64,000 nt of DNA from Bacteroidales bacterium UBA1756 (GTDB lineage: Bacteria > Bacteroidota > Bacteroidia > Bacteroidales > WCHB1-69): NCBI GenBank assembly GCA_002314795.1, contig DCHI01000031.1, positions 1 through 64,000 on the forward strand, given 5' to 3'. Every line of letters begins with the position of its first letter. Position 1 is the first letter of the stretch. Position numbers and translations under genes: made by a program. Shown here in pieces: positions 54,446-62,406 of the stretch. The notes under the pieces were generated by a model that ran no database searches, was not told the origin of the DNA, and saw only the letters and a list, made by a program, of their open reading frames with translations.

Positions 54446-54589
54446 CTATTTTTCAGCAACGTTATCGTTCATCACCTGGGGAACTTCGGTGTAATGACCG
54501 TAAGCAGGGCATTTGTGTTGGGTAGCGCAAGCCGCAAAAGTGGTGAGTAATACAAATAATACACTGATAATCAATAAGGTACGTTTCAT
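54446..54589 (-). CDS. Small lipoprotein, 47 residues
   Basis: A short open frame with a full lipoprotein signal: MKRTLLIISVLFVLLTTF then AAC, giving lipidated Cys21. The mature 27 residues are QHKCPAYGHYTEVPQ-type, with one further Cys and an acidic end, stop TAG. Probably an outer-membrane-anchored small lipoprotein of the kind common in Bacteroidetes; no function can be assigned. It has its own -7 element and sits 17 nt upstream of the outer-membrane protein gene in the same direction. Confidence 0.7.
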   Translation of the reverse strand: MKRTLLIISVLFVLLTTFAACATQHKCPAYGHYTEVPQVMNDNVAEK

Positions 54590-54612
54590 TATGGTTAATT
54601 TTTTTAAGAGTG

Positions 54613-54620
54613 CAAAAATA
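54613..54620 (-). promoter_or_regulatory. -7 promoter element of the small lipoprotein gene
   Basis: Reads TATTTTTG on the minus strand, 23 nt before the start codon, inside an 86-nt A/T-rich divergent gap. No clear -33 partner was identified. Confidence 0.5.
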
Positions 54621-54675
54621 AAAAAAATATAATTTAGTTATATAATAAATTTTTGCTTTTTCGTTTTTTTGTCGA

Positions 54676-56397
54676 ATGAGATATCGGATATTATTGATAA
54701 CCCTATTTTGGGGCTTTTCGCTTCACGCGCTGGCTCAGAATACGGTCGTCATTTCCAACGTTCCTCCCGAAATCCAAAACCTTCGGAAATTGGGCTTCAA
54801 AAAACAAGTGAAGGACTCCACCGAATTGCAAGCACGTTTGGAACTGTTTTCCTATCGCTGTCGTACAAGTGGTTATGCCGCCTTTTCTATCGATTCCGTC
54901 CGTTTCTCTCAAGATACTTTCTATGTTTTTCCGTATTGGGGAACCGATTATTCATCATTTCTTCAAATGGATTCTGTAACTTTTTTATTTTCAAATAAAT
55001 ATGGATTGGATAGGATGCTTCATAATGGCAGACTTTCCTTGGCAGACTATCCCTCTTTTTCATCCCGACTTCTTGAAAAATTAGAGAATGATGGCTATCC
55101 TTTCGCCTCCATTGATTTGATAATGAACGATGAGAGTCCGAACGACGCTCGTGTGCAAACCTCGCTCGGCCCCGCCGTGCAGTACGATTCTATCGTAATC
55201 AAGGGAACGCTTAAGCTACGTCCAAACTTTGTGCGTGCGATTCTGAATTGGAAATCCGGACGGAAGTATGTGGAACGCAATGCCGCCGCTGTTTCCACCA
55301 AGCTGAAGGCATTGCCCTACGCCTCTTTGACGCGCGAGCCAGGTGTGGAATTTGTTGGAAATAAGGCGATTCTGTACGTTTTTGCGGATAAACGCAAGTG
55401 CAACCAGTTTGATGGTTACGTCGGCATTGTCCCTGTGAGTGAGCAATCGGGAAAGGTGATGGTGACGGGTGAGGCCAATTTGAAATTGCAGAATGTGTTT
55501 AAAATAGGGGAGAAGTTGGAACTGAGGTGGCAAGCTCCCGAACGTTATTCGCAGTATCTCTTGGTCAATGCTGATTTCCCTTGCTGGTTTGGAACGCCGC
55601 TCGGTCTTTCTGGGAATTTTACGCTGGACAAGAAGGATACTTCCTACTTGAATATGAGGTATCGCGCAGCCGTCACTTACTCATTTTTTGGCACAAACGA
55701 ACTTCAGGCCTATTTCCTGTATGCCACTTCTACCATACTTCGACCGGAACTTATTTCCTTTTCTACTAATGATTCCGTCGCTTTGGATTACCGCAAGCCG
55801 ATGTACGGACTTCGTCTCGCTTTCGCCCGACTGGACGATGCTCAGCATCCGCGTTCCGGCTTCCGTTTGGACCTGGATGTGGCGGCAGGAAGTCGTCGCG
55901 TTTTGCAAAATGCGGCCGCCAATCCGGAGATTTATTCGGGAATGACTTTGAAAACCTCAACGTATCAAATGACGGGAACGTTGAGTGGTTATGTCCCGAT
56001 TCGAAAGCGTTGGGGCTGGGTGGCGAATTTGTCCGGTGGCTGGTCATACGCCACGCAGCAGATTTATAATGACCTTTTCCGTATCGGTGGCACGCAGACG
56101 TTGCAGGGTTTCGATGAAAAGTCACTGTACGCTACTTCGTATTTGGTGGCGGCAACCGAGTTCCGTTTTTGGTTCGCTTCGTTTTCTTATTTAAATGTTT
56201 TCTTTAACGGATCGTGGTATGAGCGCAGATTGTCAGATAGTTACTATTTTGACTTTCCGTTCGGCTTCGGCCTCGGAGCAACGTTCCATACGAAGGCGGG
56301 TGACTTTTATATCAGTTATGCCTTGGGCCAACAAAAGAACAATCCCGTTTCTTTCAAAACGGGAAAGATTCATTTTGGAATGGATATTCGATTCTAA
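54676..56397 (+). CDS. Omp85-family outer-membrane protein, short
   Basis: 573 residues, signal peptide ending LHALAQ. The N-terminal half contains at least one to two POTRA-like units (YDSIVIKGTLKLRPNFVRAIL and the following VSTKLKALPYASLTREPGVEFV), then a barrel with the Omp85 hallmark RIGGTQTLQGFDEKSLYATSYLVAATEFRFW (lid-like region, L6-type) and a final strand KIHFGMDIRF. It is shorter than BamA (872 here) and may be a TamA-like or FhaC-like protein. Transport or insertion function is inferred from the fold only. Confidence 0.8.
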   Translation: MRYRILLITLFWGFSLHALAQNTVVISNVPPEIQNLRKLGFKKQVKDSTELQARLELFSYRCRTSGYAAFSIDSVRFSQDTFYVFPYWGTDYSSFLQMDSVTFLFSNKYGLDRMLHNGRLSLADYPSFSSRLLEKLENDGYPFASIDLIMNDESPNDARVQTSLGPAVQYDSIVIKGTLKLRPNFVRAILNWKSGRKYVERNAAAVSTKLKALPYASLTREPGVEFVGNKAILYVFADKRKCNQFDGYVGIVPVSEQSGKVMVTGEANLKLQNVFKIGEKLELRWQAPERYSQYLLVNADFPCWFGTPLGLSGNFTLDKKDTSYLNMRYRAAVTYSFFGTNELQAYFLYATSTILRPELISFSTNDSVALDYRKPMYGLRLAFARLDDAQHPRSGFRLDLDVAAGSRRVLQNAAANPEIYSGMTLKTSTYQMTGTLSGYVPIRKRWGWVANLSGGWSYATQQIYNDLFRIGGTQTLQGFDEKSLYATSYLVAATEFRFWFASFSYLNVFFNGSWYERRLSDSYYFDFPFGFGLGATFHTKAGDFYISYALGQQKNNPVSFKTGKIHFGMDIRF

Positions 56398-56470
56398 AAG
56401 TTGTAAAAGAAATACGCTTTTCCGCTACGCTTATAATCAAGGGTTTGATATGCGATCAGCCCATCTTTAA

Positions 56471-56537
56471 GAACTTCATAAACTTTAAGAACTTCATAAA
56501 CTTTACAAACTTTACAAACTTTACAAACTTTACAAAC
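56471..56537. repeat. 9-nt tandem repeat, consensus AAACTTTAC
   Basis: Seven 9-nt units from 56471 to 56533: GAACTTCAT, AAACTTTAA, GAACTTCAT, then AAACTTTAC four times, with a partial AAAC to 56537. It lies in the 145-nt space between the convergent Omp85 and acyl-CoA ligase genes. Same period and near-same unit as the repeat at 7763-7830. Confidence 0.9.
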
Positions 56538-56542
56538 CCCTC

Positions 56543-58312
56543 TTATCCGAAGAGTTCGTCAATCTGCTCTTTGTAGATTTTTTGCACAATGTGACGTTTC
56601 ACTTTGAGCGTCGGAGTCAAAATGCCGTTCTGCTGGCTCCAAGAGTCGCTGACCAGTCTGAATTTCTTAATGCGTTCTGTTTCACCGAATAAGGCATTGT
56701 ATTTTTCAATCTCTCGAGAAAAACGTTTGTTGATTGCCAAGTCGTGTACAGCCTCTTCCGGCGTTGAAAAATCAATGTTGTGGCGTTTGCACCACGATTT
56801 CAAGTGTTCGAAATTGGGAGAGATGATGGCGGCGGCAAATTTCTGATTTTCACCCACAACTACCATATTGTCAATGAACAGGGATTCTCCGAATTTTTCT
56901 TCAATAACTTGTGGATTGACGTACTTTCCAAAAGAGGTCTTGAAAATATTTTTCAGACGGCCAGTGATTTTCAGCTGTCCCTTGTCCGTCCATTCCCCTT
57001 GGTCGCCCGTGTGGAACCAGCCGTCCTCATCAATCACCGTGCGAGTGAGTTCCTCATCTTTGTAATATCCCATCATCACATTCGGCCCTTTGCACAGAAT
57101 TTCCCCATTATCAGCAATGCGGACGGAGACGCCTGGAAGTGCGAAACCGACAGTGCCGACTTCGCGGGAATATTTCAGGCGCTGGCTGACAGCAATGACG
57201 GGTGAGGTTTCGGTAGCGCCATAACCTTCGAAAACTGGCATCCCGATAGCAGAAAACAGGGCGCACAGCCGCGGCTGAAGACTGGCAGCTCCCGATATGA
57301 GAATGTCGAAGTTTCCTCCAATGTTTTTTCGTATCTTTTTGTAAATCAACTTGTCTGCGACCCAATGGCGGCAATTGTACCAAAGGGTTCTGTCCGAGTC
57401 CTGAATCTTGTATTGTTCTGCCAGGTCAATGGCCCAGTCGTAAATTGCCTTCGGAACGGGCTTCATATTCTTACTCGCCGAGCAGATTTTTTCCGCGAAT
57501 TTCTCTAAAACTCTGGGCACTGCACCCATCATCGTCGGGTTGACCTCTTTAATATTTTCTGCAATAGTGCCAAGATTTTGCGCATAATAGACACTCATCC
57601 CGAGATGCTGATACAAGAAAACGATCATTCGTTCGTAGGCGTGGCACAAGGGAAGAAAACTGAATCCGCGCTTTGACCACTTGGCGGGTATCTGTCTTAA
57701 ATTTTTGATTTGGTTGACGATGTTGCTATGTGACAACATAACTCCTTTGGGCGTTCCCGTCGTTCCAGAGGTGTACATAATGGTTGAACAATCCTCCGGT
57801 TTGACAGCATCACTTCTTCTAAGCAGTTCCTCCGGATTCCGGTGCGACGCTCCCAATTCGATCAGTTGATCGAGATAGGGGAATTTTTCGCGGTTGATAA
57901 AGGTGTAAACATACTTTAAATCAGGAGTATCTGGAAGAATATTTGCAATTTTGTTCATCACTTCCGCGCCTTCCACGATGACGGCTTTCATTCCGGAATG
58001 CTGAACGATGTACCGATAGTCGTTTTCACTAATGGTAGGATAGACAGGAACCGAGATAGCGCCAATCTGCAAAATGGCCATATCAATCATATTCCATTCG
58101 GGGCGGTTGGTGGAAATAATGCCGACGCGGTCGCCTTGCTGTATGCCGAGTTCCATAAAACCATAGCTGATATTGTCGGTGATATGTTTGTATTCGCTCG
58201 GCGAATAGGCGAGCCATCTGCCGTTGTTCTTTCCAGCAAGTGCCGTTTTTTGATTCGGATGTCTTTCTTCGTACTGATTTAAAATGTCAAAAATTCTTGA
58301 AATGTCTTTCAT
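56543..58312 (-). CDS. Long-chain fatty acid-CoA ligase (AMP-forming)
   Basis: 589 residues from ATG 58312 (MKDISRIFDILNQYEERHP); the longer frame to 58354 adds an implausible N-terminus. ANL adenylating family: P-loop YTSGTTGTPKGVMLSHSN, then GYGATETSPVIAVS, the GWFHTGDQGEW hinge region and the catalytic Lys-bearing C-terminal domain (RLKNIFKTSFGKYVNPQVIEE, ILTPTLKVKRHIV). It activates fatty acids as acyl-CoA or acyl-AMP. It stands alone, divergent from the LytTR gene. Confidence 0.92.
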   Translation of the reverse strand: MKDISRIFDILNQYEERHPNQKTALAGKNNGRWLAYSPSEYKHITDNISYGFMELGIQQGDRVGIISTNRPEWNMIDMAILQIGAISVPVYPTISENDYRYIVQHSGMKAVIVEGAEVMNKIANILPDTPDLKYVYTFINREKFPYLDQLIELGASHRNPEELLRRSDAVKPEDCSTIMYTSGTTGTPKGVMLSHSNIVNQIKNLRQIPAKWSKRGFSFLPLCHAYERMIVFLYQHLGMSVYYAQNLGTIAENIKEVNPTMMGAVPRVLEKFAEKICSASKNMKPVPKAIYDWAIDLAEQYKIQDSDRTLWYNCRHWVADKLIYKKIRKNIGGNFDILISGAASLQPRLCALFSAIGMPVFEGYGATETSPVIAVSQRLKYSREVGTVGFALPGVSVRIADNGEILCKGPNVMMGYYKDEELTRTVIDEDGWFHTGDQGEWTDKGQLKITGRLKNIFKTSFGKYVNPQVIEEKFGESLFIDNMVVVGENQKFAAAIISPNFEHLKSWCKRHNIDFSTPEEAVHDLAINKRFSREIEKYNALFGETERIKKFRLVSDSWSQQNGILTPTLKVKRHIVQKIYKEQIDELFG

Positions 58313-58508
58313 ACTGTTTTTGAGTTTAAAAATGAGGGTGCAAAAGAACATCATTTTATAAAATGCTTGATAATAATGGGATAGGGGCGAATGAAGCGGG
58401 ACTTAACGTTTTTATTTGGGGCGAAATCTGTTCTTCTGGGGCGAAATTCGGCGAATGAAATTACGAGTGGGATAAAAATCGTATTTTTGCCGCCCGATTT
58501 TTTATGCG

Positions 58509-59384
58509 ATGAATAAAAAACTACCAGAATATTTACTCAAGTTGAACACGAATTTGGAAATGTTGGCTTTCGTCGCCGTATTTTCCTTCGTCTTCATCTG
58601 TGTCTATACTCCTTTTGAATCTTCCAATTGGTTTAACACGAGCTCCTCGTCGCGTCAGTTCCTTTATTCGGCAATCGCCATTCTTGGTGGCGTAGCGATT
58701 TTGTCGTTGGGACGGTTTCTTCTTTTTATAATTAGCAAAAAGGCAACGATTACCATTCTGCAGTACAGTTTTTGGCTGTGCGTGGAAATCCTTTTTATAG
58801 CGATAATCTATTCTGTATTTAATGTATTGATACTTAATGATTCAAGAGGATTTCCTCAAGTGTTCCGTCGGGCAATTCTTTTCGTCCCACTCATCCTTTT
58901 CATTCCCTATACCGTCTCATTCTTGTATTTTGCTTTCAAAGATCGGGACGTAAAGCTCCGTGCGCTCAGGAAGGAGACTGCGGATTCTGTGATTGGCTCG
59001 CCGGACTCCGAAAGTGTCCAGCAGAAACCTGCAAACGATGTTATCCACTTTGTGGATGAAAAAGGCGCATTAAAACTCTCTATTCAAAGTGATTTCGTTC
59101 TGTATGTGCTCTCCGCTGACAACTATGTGAGCATTTACTATCAGAACAAAGGGAAAATCATTCATACGATGGTTCGCACTACGTTGAAAAGTCTGGAAGA
59201 AAAGTTGGAACCATACGGCTTTGTTCGCTGTCATCGTTCTTATTTAGTGAATGTTAACAAGGTGAAAATCGTTAGAAAAGAGCGTGAGGGTTTCTTTATT
59301 GATTTGGATATGGACGGCATTGGAGACATCCCGATTTCCAAGACCTACGCCGAGAAAATGATGAAGGTTTTCTCTTTCAATTAG
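58509..59384 (+). CDS. Membrane-anchored LytTR-domain regulator
   Basis: 291 residues. Four hydrophobic segments in the first 145 residues (AFVAVFSFVFICVYT, FLYSAIAILGGVAIL, FWLCVEILFIAIIYSVF, AILFVPLILFIPYTVSFLYF), then a linker and a LytTR DNA-binding domain (about 200-290: VLYVLSADNYVSIYYQNKGKI, TMVRTTLKSLEEKLEPYGFVRCHRSYLVN). It has no response-regulator receiver domain, so activity is probably controlled by the membrane part. TATTTTTG at 58482-58489 is a candidate -7 element. No partner kinase is adjacent. Confidence 0.85.
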   Translation: MNKKLPEYLLKLNTNLEMLAFVAVFSFVFICVYTPFESSNWFNTSSSSRQFLYSAIAILGGVAILSLGRFLLFIISKKATITILQYSFWLCVEILFIAIIYSVFNVLILNDSRGFPQVFRRAILFVPLILFIPYTVSFLYFAFKDRDVKLRALRKETADSVIGSPDSESVQQKPANDVIHFVDEKGALKLSIQSDFVLYVLSADNYVSIYYQNKGKIIHTMVRTTLKSLEEKLEPYGFVRCHRSYLVNVNKVKIVRKEREGFFIDLDMDGIGDIPISKTYAEKMMKVFSFN

Positions 59385-59467
59385 TCCTGTTTTTTTTACT
59401 TTTTTTATAAAAAAGTCGTAACTCGTTTGGCGAAAATCACGTAAATTTGCGCCCTTATTTTGTGAAG

Positions 59468-60739
59468 ATGAAAAGAATAATCTTTCTACTTGCGGTTCTT
59501 GCCATTTGGGGAAATATTACCGCTCAAAGTTTTGATAAATACTTTGAAAACAAAACGTTACGAATAAACTATCTGCACATAGGCAATAGCTCTACCGAAA
59601 TGATCGAGGTCAGCTCTTTTTCGGCCGGTGGCATTTGGAGTGGCACCCGTTCCTTTTTGATAGATCCGCATCGTTACGGCGATATGCTTCTCGAAGTTTA
59701 TGACGCCGCCACGAATGCGCTACTCTATTCACGCAGTTACTCTACACTTTTCTGTGAATACCGCGCTACCGAACGCGCACTCACTGAGACCGGAAGTTTT
59801 GAAGAGTGCATCAATATTCCTATGCCGAAATCTCCTATTAAGTTCACCTTCAAGGTCTTTGACCGTCGTAACGTTTCCAAGCTGCTATACGTGGGGAAGT
59901 ATGATCCGGCTAAGACCGTAACTAACCATTTTGTAAACGAATACGAAGTGCTGGAGTTGCATAAAGGCGGGAAATCTGAAAACTGTATCGACATTTTGTT
60001 TTTGCCTGATGGTTATGCAAAGGAGGATGCAGAAAAGTTGGAATCCGATATGAAACGCTTCGCTTCCTACGTGATGAATTGTTCCCCCTACAAAGAAAAC
60101 AAGACCAAAGTCAACATTCGTGCCATCAAGGGTTTTTCCGAAGAGTCGGGCATTACGGACCCCAACGGCGGTATCAAACGTAACACCTTGCTCAACAGCA
60201 GTTACAACGTCATCGATGTCGATCGCTACCTGATGTGCCTCAATGTTTGGAAAATGTACGACATCGCTGACGACGCTCCATTTGATGTCATCATCATCAT
60301 CGCCAATTCCGACAAGTACGGTGGGGGAGGTATTTATAACTTTTATGCAACCGTCTGCAACGGTGCGCCTCAAGCCGATTATGTCATTGTCCACGAAATG
60401 GGACACCTGATTGGCGGTCTCGCGGACGAGTACTATAATTCTGAGGTTTCAGTAATGGACTATTATCCGACTGATGTCGAGCCGGTGGAACCGAATGTTA
60501 CGACATTGGTTGATTTCGATTCCAAATGGAAATCGTTGCTTTCATCGGACGTTCCGGTCCCGACGCCTGCGTCCGAAGACCACAAGGGCGTTTTGGGTGT
60601 TTACGAGGGTGCGGGTTACGTGGCCAAAGGCGTCTATCGCCCGTGGCTGAATTGTACGATGAAGGTCATTGCGTACAACCAGTTCTGTCCTGTCTGCACA
60701 AATGTGCTCATCGAGGCCATCAACTATTATACCAAATAA
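59468..60739 (+). CDS. M64-family (IgA peptidase-like) metallopeptidase
   Basis: 423 residues from ATG 59468; an in-frame ATG at 59447 overlaps a TAAATTTG element at 59442-59449, so the later start is preferred. Signal peptide ends ITAQ. A non-catalytic beta-rich domain covers about 25-165. The M64 domain starts near CIDILFLPDGYAKED, with the zinc motif H309-EMG-H313 and downstream LADEYY. Members include the IgA-cleaving protease of Clostridium ramosum and many Bacteroidetes secreted peptidases. No T9SS C-terminal domain is seen; the protein ends soon after the catalytic domain. Confidence 0.88.
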   Translation: MKRIIFLLAVLAIWGNITAQSFDKYFENKTLRINYLHIGNSSTEMIEVSSFSAGGIWSGTRSFLIDPHRYGDMLLEVYDAATNALLYSRSYSTLFCEYRATERALTETGSFEECINIPMPKSPIKFTFKVFDRRNVSKLLYVGKYDPAKTVTNHFVNEYEVLELHKGGKSENCIDILFLPDGYAKEDAEKLESDMKRFASYVMNCSPYKENKTKVNIRAIKGFSEESGITDPNGGIKRNTLLNSSYNVIDVDRYLMCLNVWKMYDIADDAPFDVIIIIANSDKYGGGGIYNFYATVCNGAPQADYVIVHEMGHLIGGLADEYYNSEVSVMDYYPTDVEPVEPNVTTLVDFDSKWKSLLSSDVPVPTPASEDHKGVLGVYEGAGYVAKGVYRPWLNCTMKVIAYNQFCPVCTNVLIEAINYYTK

Positions 60740-60800
60740 ATCGAATTGATTTTTTCTTTGATTTTATCATCTATTATAAAATAATTTAAACCAAAAAACT

Positions 60801-61709
60801 ATGAGTATCACAAAATTAGACCAGATTATTGATCTGGTGAAAACCCGTCCTCAAAAAAGATTAGTAGCTGCTTATGCGAATGATGCGCACACGATTGAAG
60901 CCGTTCATAATGCCGTTAAAATGGGTATTGTCAAGGCCACGCTCGTTGGCGACGAAGCTACCATCAAGGAAGTCTGCAAAGCAAACAACATTGATGTCAA
61001 CGACTTCACGATTGTACAGGAAGCAGATGAGAACAAGGCCGCCGCTAAAGCTTGTGAATTGATTAACAGCGGTGAAGGCGATATTTTGATGAAAGGTCTT
61101 CTTTCAACCGACAAGTATATGCGTGCCATTCTGAATAAGGAACGTGGTTTGATGCCTGGCCCGAAAGCCGTTCTTTCACACGTTACCGTCATTGAAACTC
61201 CGCGTTATCACAAACTGATTGTCTGCGGTGACGTTGCCATCATTCCCGCTCCGGACCTTAACCAAAAGATTGCCATCACCAACTATTTGATTAATACGGC
61301 TCGCGCACTGCAAATCGAGAAACCGAAAGTTGCCGTTTTGGCTGCTACCGAACAGGTACTTCCTGGAATGCAGGCCTGTGTTGACGCTTGCATCATCAGC
61401 AAGATGGGCGACCGTGGTATGATCAAGAATGCCATCGTGGACGGCCCTCTTGGTGTGGACCTCGCTATCGATATGGAATGTGTCCAAATCAAGAAAGTGA
61501 AGAGCGAAGTTGCTGGCGACGCTGACTGTCTCGTATTCCCGAACATTGAAACGGGTAATGTGTTCTACAAATGCAACACCAAGTTGGCAGGTGCTGAACT
61601 CGGCGCAATGGTCGTTGGAGCAAAGGTTCCTTGCGTCCTCTCTTCCCGCGGTGACTCCACCCATACCAAACTCTATTCCATCGCATTGGCTGCATTGTCA
61701 GCAAAATAA
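60801..61709 (+). CDS. ptb: Phosphate butyryltransferase
   Basis: 302 residues, PTA/PTB family. Conserved pieces include FKGLLSTDKYMRAIL-like MKGLLSTDKYMRAILN, a VLSHVTVIETPRYHKLI stretch, DVAIIPAPDLNQKIAI, and the C-terminal DCLVFPNIETGNVFYKCNTKLAGAELGAMVVGAKVPCVLSSRGDS. It interconverts butyryl-CoA and butyryl phosphate. With a butyrate kinase (not in the window) this yields ATP. Together with kdd it fits fermentation of lysine to butyrate. It lies 61 nt after the M64 gene. Confidence 0.9.
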   Translation: MSITKLDQIIDLVKTRPQKRLVAAYANDAHTIEAVHNAVKMGIVKATLVGDEATIKEVCKANNIDVNDFTIVQEADENKAAAKACELINSGEGDILMKGLLSTDKYMRAILNKERGLMPGPKAVLSHVTVIETPRYHKLIVCGDVAIIPAPDLNQKIAITNYLINTARALQIEKPKVAVLAATEQVLPGMQACVDACIISKMGDRGMIKNAIVDGPLGVDLAIDMECVQIKKVKSEVAGDADCLVFPNIETGNVFYKCNTKLAGAELGAMVVGAKVPCVLSSRGDSTHTKLYSIALAALSAK

Positions 61710-61718
61710 TCCTCGTTT

Positions 61719-62402
61719 ATGAAGAAGAATCTGTTCGCATTCGTTTTGGTTTTGGCCTCGCTTTTGGCTGGATGCTCTGGCGTTGAATATGTTGAGTCTG
61801 ATCAAGTGGAACAAAATTACATTTTTCAACGTTATTACATCGTTTATGATGCTCAAAAACAGTTGCTTACTGCTGATGTGGCCTTCTCTGTGGATAATCT
61901 TTCTGGCTCGCTCGTTCACTTGACATCTCCGTCGTACCTGACTTGTGATGATGAAAAAGTGGTATTTGAAAACGGTACCTATTTTTTATCAAGAGACTGT
62001 TCCACGGCACCGAAAAGGATTTCTTTTTGTTATGTAGATAATGATGGAAAGGAATATGTGAACAGATTCAAAATTAAATCAATAGATACGAAAGTCAATG
62101 AAATTTCCTTTTCGCGGGAGCAGAGTTCTACTGTTTCATTCGAAGGCGCCAAGGCCAATGATACTGAACGGTTCTTCATCGTTTTGGAGCAGGATGGAAA
62201 GGAAAATATTGAAATTGAAGCAAATGATGCAAAAGGACACCAACTGATTTTTGAGGCCGATGACGTTTTTGCTATTCCAGCTGGAACGTACAATGCAAAA
62301 TTGCTTCGCCGGTACGAAGGTACCAATGTCTGTGCTGCCGACCGTGGCGGCATCTGGACGTGTGAAAGTTATTCTGTCTCAAAGAAAGTTACAATTAAAT
62401 AA
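61719..62402 (+). CDS. Lipoprotein of unknown function
   Basis: 227 residues with lipobox LLAGC (Cys19). The mature part is beta-rich without a recognisable enzyme motif ([34 protein letters not shown] and the closing [11 protein letters not shown]). It contains several Cys residues that could form disulfides. It lies 9 nt after ptb and 4 nt before aspS, so it is probably co-transcribed with both, though no functional link is evident. Confidence 0.75.
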   Translation: MKKNLFAFVLVLASLLAGCSGVEYVESDQVEQNYIFQRYYIVYDAQKQLLTADVAFSVDNLSGSLVHLTSPSYLTCDDEKVVFENGTYFLSRDCSTAPKRISFCYVDNDGKEYVNRFKIKSIDTKVNEISFSREQSSTVSFEGAKANDTERFFIVLEQDGKENIEIEANDAKGHQLIFEADDVFAIPAGTYNAKLLRRYEGTNVCAADRGGIWTCESYSVSKKVTIK

Positions 62403-62406
62403 TCTG

